52,016 nucleotides of DNA from an uncultured Clostridia bacterium (GTDB lineage Bacteria; Bacillota; Clostridia; Oscillospirales; Oscillospiraceae). The stretch is taken from positions 1-52,016 of the forward strand of contig CAMOXI010000006.1 of NCBI GenBank assembly GCA_946628965.1, in the 5' to 3' direction. Shown one piece after another: positions 45,835-52,016 of this stretch. Made by a program: the position numbers and the translations under genes. The stretch's first letter is position 1. The number at the start of each line of letters is the position of its first letter. The notes beneath the pieces were generated by a model. It had not been told where the DNA came from and did not search any database. It worked only from the letters and a program-made list of their open reading frames with translations.

Positions 45835-47172
45835 ATGAATCTTTTCAATAATCCAAACCGTGAGCCGTTCCACCTGCCGCATATCGGGCAGCGCATTACG
45901 AAAACAGCCATTGCGGTTTTCCTGTGCCTGTTTGTCTTCTATCTGCGGGGCATCGAGGGCGCCTCCCTCTCGTCGGAGGCGTGCATCACCGCCATCATCT
46001 GTATGCAGCCCTATGTACGCGATACCCGCGAATTTGCCGTGAACCGCGTCGCCGGGACGCTGATCGGTTCTTTCTGGGGCCTGCTGTTTTTGCTGCTGTG
46101 CCTCTTTTTCCCGAGCCTTGCCGATCACAGGCTGCTCCTATACGCGATGATGGCGATCGGCATCATGGTCTCGCTCTACGGGGCCGTCGCCATCCGCATG
46201 CCCGACACCTCGAGCCTTGCCGCCATCGTCTTTATCTGCATCGTGATCGCCTATCCGGAGATCGAATCGCCGCTGGAGCAGGCTTTTTACCGCATTACCG
46301 ACGTGCTGCTCGGCACCTTCATCGCCATCGGAGTCAACGTCTTCCGCCTGCCGCGGGACAAAAACCGGAACCTGGTCTTCTTTATCCGCACGAAGGACCT
46401 CGTGCCGGACCGTTTCTCCCAACTCCCCTCCGCGGCGCTCTTTCGCCTCAACTATCTCTATAACGACGGCGCGAAGATCTGCCTGATGAGCGAGCACGCG
46501 CCAGCCTTCTTTACGCTGCAGATGAGCGGCACCCACCTCTCCGTCCCCCTGATCGTGATGGACGGCGCCGCGATCTACGACGCAAACGAGAACAAGTACC
46601 TCTATCACTGGAACATCGAGCCCGAGACCTCGGCATGGCTGCGCGAGTACCTGGACCAACTGGGCCTGAGCTACTTCATCTACACGATCCACAACAACAA
46701 AACCTGCATTTTCCACCAGGGCCGCATGACCGAGCAGGAAAAGCCCGTGTATGACCGCATGCGCTCCTCCCCCTACCGCAGCTATCTGGACGGGGAGATC
46801 TACAAGGACGAAGAGCCGGTCTACTTCAAGCTCATCGATGAGTCAGACAAGATCGAGGCCCTGCGCACCCGCATCCACAAGAAGCTGCGCGAGCAGAAGC
46901 TCCGCTCCGTGGTCCGGCCCCAGGCCGGCGCGCCGGGCATCAGCGCCCTGTATATCTACTCCATTCAGGCCAACAACCACCGCGCCCAGCTCAAGCTGAT
47001 GCAGATGCTCCACGAGAAGGAGCCCCAGCTGGAGGATATGCGCGTCTTCCTGCCCGGCAAATACCGCAGCGAATCCGACGCGATGCACCTGCTTCACACG
47101 GTCGGCAACTACTACGAGCCGCTGAAAATCATGCGTCTCTTCCGCAGGAAAGAGAAGAAAGAAAAAAGCTGA
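45835..47172 (+). CDS. FUSC/aromatic-acid-exporter membrane domain fused to a degenerate HAD (Cof-like) domain
   Basis: A 445-residue protein from the ATG at 45835 (GAGG upstream). Residues about 20-170 contain five or six membrane segments with LSSEACITAIICMQPYVRDT and NRVAGTLIGSFWGLL, typical of the FUSC/ArAE N-terminal domain. From about 178 the protein follows a Cof-type HAD fold, but the nucleophile motif DxDGT reads FFIRTKDLV (182-190). Motif II is CLMSEHAP; the cap has IVMDGAAIYDANENKYLYH; the C-terminal GDxxND loop is not recognisable. It is therefore unlikely to be a phosphatase. A ligand-sensing domain on a transporter is an inference. It ends in a strong terminator. Confidence 0.82.
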   Translation: MNLFNNPNREPFHLPHIGQRITKTAIAVFLCLFVFYLRGIEGASLSSEACITAIICMQPYVRDTREFAVNRVAGTLIGSFWGLLFLLLCLFFPSLADHRLLLYAMMAIGIMVSLYGAVAIRMPDTSSLAAIVFICIVIAYPEIESPLEQAFYRITDVLLGTFIAIGVNVFRLPRDKNRNLVFFIRTKDLVPDRFSQLPSAALFRLNYLYNDGAKICLMSEHAPAFFTLQMSGTHLSVPLIVMDGAAIYDANENKYLYHWNIEPETSAWLREYLDQLGLSYFIYTIHNNKTCIFHQGRMTEQEKPVYDRMRSSPYRSYLDGEIYKDEEPVYFKLIDESDKIEALRTRIHKKLREQKLRSVVRPQAGAPGISALYIYSIQANNHRAQLKLMQMLHEKEPQLEDMRVFLPGKYRSESDAMHLLHTVGNYYEPLKIMRLFRRKEKKEKS

Positions 47173-47191
47173 CACGCCATAACGACGAAAC

Positions 47192-47226
47192 GCCGCCGGG
47201 ATTGCACAATCCCGGCGGCATTTTAC
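47192..47226 (+). terminator. Rho-independent terminator of the FUSC-HAD gene
   Basis: Twelve-base arms GCCGCCGGGATT (47192-47203) and AATCCCGGCGGC (47208-47219), loop GCAC, followed by ATTTTACTTTTT. Confidence 0.88.
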
Positions 47227-47267
47227 TTTTTAAGAGCGATCCTGTCTGCGGCGGAAATCAAACGAAC

Positions 47268-47600
47268 TTAGTCCCAGTCCTTCCAGATCTCGGGGCAGTA
47301 GCCCACAGTGGCCTTTTTTCCATTGCGCACGATGGGCGTGCGCAGCATCTCAGGCACCTCGAAGAGCTTCTCCAGTTTGGCGTCGTTCCCGGCCAGATAC
47401 TGGAAGAGCGGATAGTCCTGATCCTTCGGATCGGCCAAATTGTCAAGCCCCACAGCGTTCTTCACGCTGGTGAGCTCTCCCCTGCTGATGCCGTATTTCA
47501 CGATGTCGATATACTGATACTTGATCCGGCGCTCCTTGAACCAGCGCTCGGCCTTTTTGGTATCAAAGCATTTGGCCTTGCCGAAGATCTGGATGTTCAT
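47268..47600 (-). CDS. ArsC/Spx-family thioredoxin-fold protein
   Basis: A 110-residue protein. MNIQIFGKAKCFDTKKAERWF places a single Cys followed by xxT at the site where Spx has CxxC and arsenate reductase has Cys. IKYQYIDIVKYGISRGEL and MLRTPIVRNGKKATVGY complete the ArsC-like fold (RTP cis-proline region). It may be a redox or arsenate-reductase-like protein; an RNA-polymerase-binding Spx role cannot be told from sequence alone. It lies 15 nt after rnj at the end of the rpe-recR-rnj unit. Confidence 0.85.
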   Translation of the reverse strand: MNIQIFGKAKCFDTKKAERWFKERRIKYQYIDIVKYGISRGELTSVKNAVGLDNLADPKDQDYPLFQYLAGNDAKLEKLFEVPEMLRTPIVRNGKKATVGYCPEIWKDWD

Positions 47601-47615
47601 GCTTCTCTCTCCGAA

Positions 47616-49271
47616 TCAGACTTCCGAAATGACGGGCAGGATCATCGGGCTGCGTCGGGTCGCCTTGTACAGATAGCCCGAGACGTTGTTTTTCACCTTG
47701 CTCTTGATGGTGGTCCAGTCGCTGATATGCTGGGCCTCGCAAGCCTCGACGGACTCCAGCGTCACGCGCTTAAGCTCCTCCATCAGTTCCTCGGCCTCCT
47801 TCACGTAGATGAAGCCGCGGGTCACGATCTCGGGATCGCCGAGCAGCTTGTGATCGTAGGAGGAGAAGGGCATCACGACGACGACCATGCCGTCCTCGGC
47901 CAGCTTATGCCGGTCGCGCATGACGACACTGCCCACTTCCCCGATGCTGCCGTCCACGAGGACAGCGCCGGAGGGCACGTTTTCCTCCGCCCGGATGGAC
48001 TTCTTCGTCAGCTCGATCACGCGGCCGTTTTCCGCAATGACGATGTTCTTCGGCTGTACGCCCATGATGCGTCCCAGCTCCGCGTGCTTGATGAGCATGC
48101 GGTACTCGCCGTGCACGGGGATGAAGAACTTGGGCTTGACCAGAGCCAGCAGCATCTTCTGCTCCTCCTGGCAGGCGTGGCCGGAGACGTGCAGATCGGT
48201 ATGCCGGTCGTAGATGACCTCGGCGCCCTTGTGGAAAAGCTCATCGATGACGCGGCTGATCATGTTCTCGTTGCCAGGGATCGCAGAAGCGGAGATGATG
48301 ACCCGGTCGCCGGAATCCACCTGGATCTGCTTGTGCTCGGAGAAGGCCATGCGGTACAGGGCGGACATGGCCTCGCCCTGGCTGCCGGTGGAGATGATGA
48401 CCACCTTGTTGCGGGGCAGCTTGTTGATCTGATCCAGATCCATCAGCACGCCCTCGGGGATGTTCATGTAACCCAGCACCATGGACACGCGCAGCACGTT
48501 CTCCATGCTGCGGCCCGTGACAGCCACCTTGCGGCCGTACTTTACCGCCACGTCGATGATCTGCTGCAGACGGTGCACGTTGGAGGCGAAGGTGGTGATG
48601 ATGATACGCTTGTCGCAGCCGAGGAAGAGCTTGTTAAAGCCCACGCCCACCTTGCTCTCGGACTCGGAGTGGCCCGGCTTCTCCACGTTGGTGGAGTCTG
48701 CCAGCAGGGCGAGGACGCCCTGATTGCCCAGTTCGCCCAGGCGCACCAGATCCATCATACCGCCGGAAATGGGCGTCACGTCGATCTTGAAGTCGCCGGT
48801 GTGGATGACGGTGCCGATCGGCGTCGTAATGGCCAGCGCCACCGCGTCGGGGATCGAGTGATTCACGTGGATAAACTCAATCGTGAAGTTTCCGAGGCGG
48901 AAGACGGAGCCCGCCTTCTTGGTGAAGATCTGGGTATTGTAGAGAAGGTCGAATTCCTCCAGCTTCAGCTCCACCAGCGCGGCAGTCAGCGGCGTGGTGT
49001 AGATGGGCACGTCCAGCTCCCGCAGCACATAGGGCACGGCGCCGATATGGTCCTCATGCCCGTGGGTCAGGATCAGGCCGCGCAGCCGCGCGGCATTGTT
49101 GCGCAGATAGGTGATATCGGGCAGGACAACGTCCACCCCGTACATATCCTCATCGGGAAAGCCCATGCCGCAGTCCACGACGATGATGTCGTTCCCGTAC
49201 TCAAACGCAGTCATATTCTTGCCGATCTCGCCGAGACCGCCAAGAGGGATAATTTTCAGTTTAGAAATCAT
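47616..49271 (-). CDS. rnj: Ribonuclease J
   Basis: A 551-residue metallo-beta-lactamase/beta-CASP ribonuclease that matures and degrades RNA in Firmicutes. LTHGHEDHIGAVPYVL (His70-His75) binds two zincs. HTGDFKID, LLADSTN and the beta-CASP segment (ISTGSQGEAMSAL, SGHACQEE, PVHGEYRML) follow in order. GGAG lies six bases before the start. It begins 98 nt after recR. The C-terminal domain used for dimerisation is present. Confidence 0.96.
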   Translation of the reverse strand: MISKLKIIPLGGLGEIGKNMTAFEYGNDIIVVDCGMGFPDEDMYGVDVVLPDITYLRNNAARLRGLILTHGHEDHIGAVPYVLRELDVPIYTTPLTAALVELKLEEFDLLYNTQIFTKKAGSVFRLGNFTIEFIHVNHSIPDAVALAITTPIGTVIHTGDFKIDVTPISGGMMDLVRLGELGNQGVLALLADSTNVEKPGHSESESKVGVGFNKLFLGCDKRIIITTFASNVHRLQQIIDVAVKYGRKVAVTGRSMENVLRVSMVLGYMNIPEGVLMDLDQINKLPRNKVVIISTGSQGEAMSALYRMAFSEHKQIQVDSGDRVIISASAIPGNENMISRVIDELFHKGAEVIYDRHTDLHVSGHACQEEQKMLLALVKPKFFIPVHGEYRMLIKHAELGRIMGVQPKNIVIAENGRVIELTKKSIRAEENVPSGAVLVDGSIGEVGSVVMRDRHKLAEDGMVVVVMPFSSYDHKLLGDPEIVTRGFIYVKEAEELMEELKRVTLESVEACEAQHISDWTTIKSKVKNNVSGYLYKATRRSPMILPVISEV

Positions 49272-49369
49272 GCATTACTCCATTCTTGATCAAAACATAT
49301 GTAAAACGCGTGCGACTGTGGAAGCAGATAAAACAGTTTAGCCAAATTGCACGCTAATTATTCGCGCCC

Positions 49370-49969
49370 TTACATGTCCGTGCGGCCTTCCATGGCGCGG
49401 TTGAGCGTCGCGTCATCGGCAAATTCCAGGTTGGAACCCACAGGAATGCCGTAGGCCAGACGGGTGACCCGGATCTCAAAGGGCTTGAGCAGCCGGGACA
49501 GATACATGGCCGTGGCCTCCCCCTCCGTGTCGGGGTTGGTGGCCATGATGACTTCCTGCACATCTTCGGAAGCGATGCGGTTTAAGAGCTCCTTGATGCA
49601 GATATCGTCGGGGCCGATGTGGTTCATGGGCGAGAGAACGCCATGCAGCACATGATAGGTCCCGTTATACTCGTGACCGCGCTCGATGGACAGCACATCA
49701 CGCGGTTCAGACACGACGCAGATGGTGGATTTATCCCGCCGGTCGCTTGCGCAGATCGAACAGACCTCCCCCTCCGTCAGGTTCTGGCATACGCTGCAGC
49801 GGTGGACGCTGCGCTTGGCGTCGGTGATCGCGGAAGCGAACGACAGCGCCTCCTCATCCGAGAGGGCCAGCACGTGAAAAGCCAGGCGCTGGGCGCTCTT
49901 GCGGCCGATGCCGGGGAGCGATGCAAATTTATCGATCAGGTTTTCCAGAGAGGCGGGAAAGAAAGCCAT
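49370..49969 (-). CDS. recR: Recombination protein RecR
   Basis: A 199-residue DNA-binding protein of the RecFOR gap-repair pathway. An N-terminal helix-hairpin-helix (FASLPGIGRKSAQRLAFHVL), a four-cysteine zinc finger (CSVCQNLTEGEVCSIC), a Toprim domain (ICVVSEPRDV, VIMATNPDTEGEATAMYL) and the Walker-B-like C-terminus (LAYGIPVGSNLEFADDATL) are all present. It starts 5 nt after the rpe stop. recR is more often found with dnaX and yaaK; neither is here. Confidence 0.96.
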   Translation of the reverse strand: MAFFPASLENLIDKFASLPGIGRKSAQRLAFHVLALSDEEALSFASAITDAKRSVHRCSVCQNLTEGEVCSICASDRRDKSTICVVSEPRDVLSIERGHEYNGTYHVLHGVLSPMNHIGPDDICIKELLNRIASEDVQEVIMATNPDTEGEATAMYLSRLLKPFEIRVTRLAYGIPVGSNLEFADDATLNRAMEGRTDM

Positions 49970-49974
49970 AAGAA

Positions 49975-50637
49975 TTACTCCGTTTCCGAATTGCGAATTG
50001 CGGCGATGGCGGCGGCCCGGTCGGCCTTGCCGAAGACCGCGCTGCCCGCGACGAGGATGTTGGCGCCCGCAGCCTTGGCAACCGCCGCGGTTTTATCCGT
50101 GATGCCGCCGTCCACTTCCAGGTCGCAGCCGGGATTGACAGCGTCCAGCATACTGCGGAGCGTGCGCACCTTGTCCATCATGTCAAACATGAAGCTCTGC
50201 CCGCCGAAGCCGGGCTCCACGGTCATCACCAGCACCAGATCCACAAGCTGCAGATAGGGTGCCGCGGCCTCCGCCGGGGTGCCGGGCTTGAGCGTGACGC
50301 CGCACTTTTTGCCTTTGGCGCGGATCTTTTCCAACGCGGCCAGGTTGTTCTCCTCGGTGTCGGCCTCCACATGGATGTTCACCAGATCCGCCCCCGCGTC
50401 GCAGAATCGCTCCACATAGCGGATGGGCCGGTCGATCATCAGATGCACGTCGAGAAACAGTTCCGTCGCTTTGCGCAGGGATTTGAGCACCGGAACGCCG
50501 AAGGAGATGTTGGGGACAAAGGCGCCGTCCATCACATCGAAATGCACATAGTCCGCGCCGCCGCGCCGGATCTCCTCCACCTCAGAGCCGAGACACGCAA
50601 AATCCGCGGCAAGAATGGACGGCGCAACTTTGATCAT
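49975..50637 (-). CDS. rpe: Ribulose-phosphate 3-epimerase
   Basis: A 220-residue TIM-barrel enzyme that interconverts ribulose-5-phosphate and xylulose-5-phosphate. APSILAADFACLG, HFDVMDGAFVPNISFGVPV, DVHLMIDRP (metal-binding His/Asp), VMTVEPGFGGQSFM and EVDGGITDKT are the family motifs. The start at 50637 has GGAGG upstream and gives MIKVAPSIL. Promoter at 50676-50704. Confidence 0.96.
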   Translation of the reverse strand: MIKVAPSILAADFACLGSEVEEIRRGGADYVHFDVMDGAFVPNISFGVPVLKSLRKATELFLDVHLMIDRPIRYVERFCDAGADLVNIHVEADTEENNLAALEKIRAKGKKCGVTLKPGTPAEAAAPYLQLVDLVLVMTVEPGFGGQSFMFDMMDKVRTLRSMLDAVNPGCDLEVDGGITDKTAAVAKAAGANILVAGSAVFGKADRAAAIAAIRNSETE

Positions 50638-50675
50638 GGCAGTATCCTCCAGAATCCTTTTGCTCAATTTTAGAT

Positions 50676-50704
50676 ATTATACTACAAGTGATGCGCAAAT
50701 GCAA
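50676..50704 (-). promoter_or_regulatory. Sigma-A promoter of the rpe-recR-rnj unit
   Basis: TTGCAT (50699-50704), 17-bp spacer, TATAAT (50676-50681), about 35 nt before the rpe start. Confidence 0.8.
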
Positions 50705-50732
50705 CATTTCACATTTTTGTACCATAATGGAA

Positions 50733-50759
50733 AAAAGCGGCTGCTGAGCAGCCGCTTTT
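50733..50759 (-). terminator. Rho-independent terminator after the cyclodeaminase-family gene
   Basis: Thirteen-base complementary arms AAAAGCGGCTGCT and AGCAGCCGCTTTT; on the minus strand followed by further Ts (six in all) and CC. It lies 4 nt after the stop. Confidence 0.88.
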
Positions 50760-50763
50760 CTCT

Positions 50764-51366
50764 TTATTCCACTTTTTCCAGGATTATCGCGTAATTCTGC
50801 CGGCAGGTATCCAGCGTGATCTCGTTCTCCCGCTTGACGATATAGCGGTAGGTCTCATCGCTGCACCTGGCCGCCAGATCCAGCACATAGCGCATGCTGG
50901 CGCGCACGGAACCCATGGCCAGGTCGGCAGAGGCCGCGACGAAACGCTTCGCCTCCCCGCTGCAGATCTCCGCCAGCTGGTTAAGCAGCTCCAGCAGCTG
51001 GTTCATCATGTTGATGATTTCATTGGCGATGGCGGCGGCCGGCTGACGGGCGGCTTCCACGGTTCTGGGATCTCCCTCTTTCAGGGCTTTGCGCAGCGGG
51101 CCGCGGCTCTTCACGTCCTCGTCGATCAGGTGGATCATGTAGGAGCGCAGGATCTCGCCGTTGCGGCAGAGATAGTCGAGCTGCTCGGTGTTCCCCTTCT
51201 CCTCCGCCGTCAGAGCGGCGGCGCGGATCAAGTAAGCGGCGGCCGTGGCAGCGCTCAGAGCGGCACCGCTGCCGATGTCGGTGCGGCTGTCAGCCTCGGA
51301 CAGGGCCTTCGTCAGCTCGTCCGGCAGCTTTTTGCGAAAGATTTCGATTTTCAGAGCTTCAGCCAT
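50764..51366 (-). CDS. Cyclodeaminase/cyclohydrolase-family protein (FchA-like)
   Basis: A 200-residue, all-helical protein. SRTDIGSGAALSAATAAAYLIRAAALT corresponds to the glycine-rich folate-binding turn of formiminotransferase-cyclodeaminase C-terminal domains and FchA. Later helices (AANEII-type region near 112, VRASMRYVLDLA near 155) fit the family. Relatives cyclise or hydrolyse one-carbon-loaded tetrahydrofolate. Neither ftcd nor fhs is near, so the exact reaction is open. It starts 12 nt after prfC and ends in a strong terminator. Confidence 0.8.
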   Translation of the reverse strand: MAEALKIEIFRKKLPDELTKALSEADSRTDIGSGAALSAATAAAYLIRAAALTAEEKGNTEQLDYLCRNGEILRSYMIHLIDEDVKSRGPLRKALKEGDPRTVEAARQPAAAIANEIINMMNQLLELLNQLAEICSGEAKRFVAASADLAMGSVRASMRYVLDLAARCSDETYRYIVKRENEITLDTCRQNYAIILEKVE

Positions 51367-51378
51367 CTCGTATTCTCC

Positions 51379-52016
51379 TCAGTCCTTGTTGAATTCCCGC
51401 AGCTGCAGACCTTCATTCTTCTGCAGCGCCCAGTTGATGCACCACTGGGAGGTGAAGAGCAGCAGGTCGTTGCCCTTGAAGTCCTGCACCCACTTGGTGT
51501 CGCTTGTCAGGTTCAGCGAGCGGATGTCGATCCCCTCGGAATCCACCCAGCGCACCAGCTCATAGGGCATGGAGCGGCGACGGATATCCACGCCGTACTC
51601 GGTCTTGAGCCGGTATTCCAGCACCTCGAACTGCAGCACGCCTACCACGCCGACGATCACTTCCTCCACGCCGGTGTGCGGCTCGTGGAAGATCTGGATG
51701 GCGCCCTCCTGTGCGATCTGCAGGATGCCCTTTTCAAACTGCTTGCGCTTCATGGTATCGATGCGCTCCACAGCGGCGAAATGCTCGGGCGCGAAGGTAG
51801 GGATGCCCTCGAAGCAGACGTTCATGCCCTTTTCGCAGATCGTATCGCCGATGGAGAAGATGCCCGGGTCAAAAACGCCGATGATGTCCCCCGCGTAGGC
51901 CTCGTCGATGATCGCTCGCTCCTGGGCCATCAGCTGCTGGGGCTGGGCAAGGCGCAGCGCTTTGCCGCCCTGCACGTGGAAGTACTCCTTATCGCGCTCA
52001 AAGCGGCCGGAGCAGA
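51379..52016 (-). CDS. prfC: Peptide chain release factor 3, C-terminal part
   Basis: The 3' part (about 212 codons) of a gene running off the right edge. SGRFERDKEYFHVQGGKALRLAQPQQLMAQ, DPGIFSIGDTI, FAPEHFAAVE, EGAIQIFH and VVGVLQFEVLEYRLKTEYGV are characteristic of RF3, the GTPase that recycles RF1/RF2 from the ribosome. The GTPase domain lies outside the window. The cyclodeaminase-family gene follows by 12 nt. Confidence 0.95.
   Translation of the reverse strand, partial: CSGRFERDKEYFHVQGGKALRLAQPQQLMAQERAIIDEAYAGDIIGVFDPGIFSIGDTICEKGMNVCFEGIPTFAPEHFAAVERIDTMKRKQFEKGILQIAQEGAIQIFHEPHTGVEEVIVGVVGVLQFEVLEYRLKTEYGVDIRRRSMPYELVRWVDSEGIDIRSLNLTSDTKWVQDFKGNDLLLFTSQWCINWALQKNEGLQLREFNKD

Noticed and set aside
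47268-47600. Calling the gene spx or arsC outright
   Set aside because: It has a single Cys with xxT rather than the CxxC of redox-active Spx, and the arsenate-reductase loop cannot be confirmed, so only the family is given.
49272-49369. Promoter in the recR-rnj gap
   Set aside because: No -35/-10 pair with acceptable spacing was found; rnj may be read from the rpe promoter.

Overview
The window looks like a chromosomal stretch from a high-GC, endospore-forming, Gram-positive member of the Clostridia, probably Oscillospiraceae/Oscillibacter-like. The reasons are sporulation genes (yunB, gerW, a SpoIVFB-like protease), an ispH-rpsA gene fusion typical of Clostridia, Firmicutes gene orders (tig-clpP-clpX-lon-ysxC; lepB-rbgA-rnhB-yraN; scpA-scpB), strong AGGAGG ribosome sites, and mosaic intergenic repeats containing words such as GTAGGGGCG. 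Most genes are on the minus strand. There are no rRNA genes, no recognised tRNAs and no CRISPR array. One structured RNA gene, RNase P RNA, is clear.

Layout. 1-7203: a minus-strand run of a PLP lyase-like gene, yunB, ligA, vanZ-like, a P-type ATPase that has lost its catalytic aspartate, a HAD phosphatase and the start of a MATE transporter. 7204-8192: about 1 kb of repeats (a 41-bp unit x3, then a 258-bp unit x3). 8193-11440: murD and rnpB, divergently transcribed, then a yebC gene. 11795-15462: a two-gene MotA/MotB-like (ZorA/ZorB-like) ion-driven motor pair, divergent from a lipoprotein with a duplicated Ig-like domain. 15796-23775: one long operon reading M50 protease, scpA, scpB, DUF2953, gerW, pseudouridine synthase, flavoprotein, cmk and ispH-rpsA. 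23993-25186: an iron-sulfur aldo/keto reductase. 25326-31679: the protein quality-control block tig-clpP-clpX-lon-engB. 31810-35464: a phosphoesterase, a small Cys-rich DUF1540 protein, and yraN, rnhB, rbgA, lepB. 35585-40769: glycan genes (two GT2 glycosyltransferases, a polymerase/ligase-like membrane protein and a GT4 glycosyltransferase) wrapped around rplS. 40774-43264: the TIGR03936/TIGR03960 radical-SAM pair. 43321-47172: a SpoIVFB-like protease with a tiny membrane partner, an NSS symporter, and a FUSC membrane protein fused to a dead HAD domain. 47268-52016: Spx/ArsC-like, RNase J, recR, rpe, a cyclodeaminase-family protein and the end of prfC.

The items most worth a second look are: (1) two ~165-bp full-length palindromes (9710-9874 and 39005-39170) with the same apical loop but different outer arms, one of them lying between a strong promoter and rnpB; (2) the P-type ATPase pseudoenzyme; (3) the orphan ZorAB-like motor facing an Ig-domain lipoprotein; (4) repeats that hug gene 3' ends in fixed orientation and even supply stop codons; (5) an intact ribosome-binding site inside the ispH-rpsA fusion; and (6) a glycan cassette lying between rplS and lepB.
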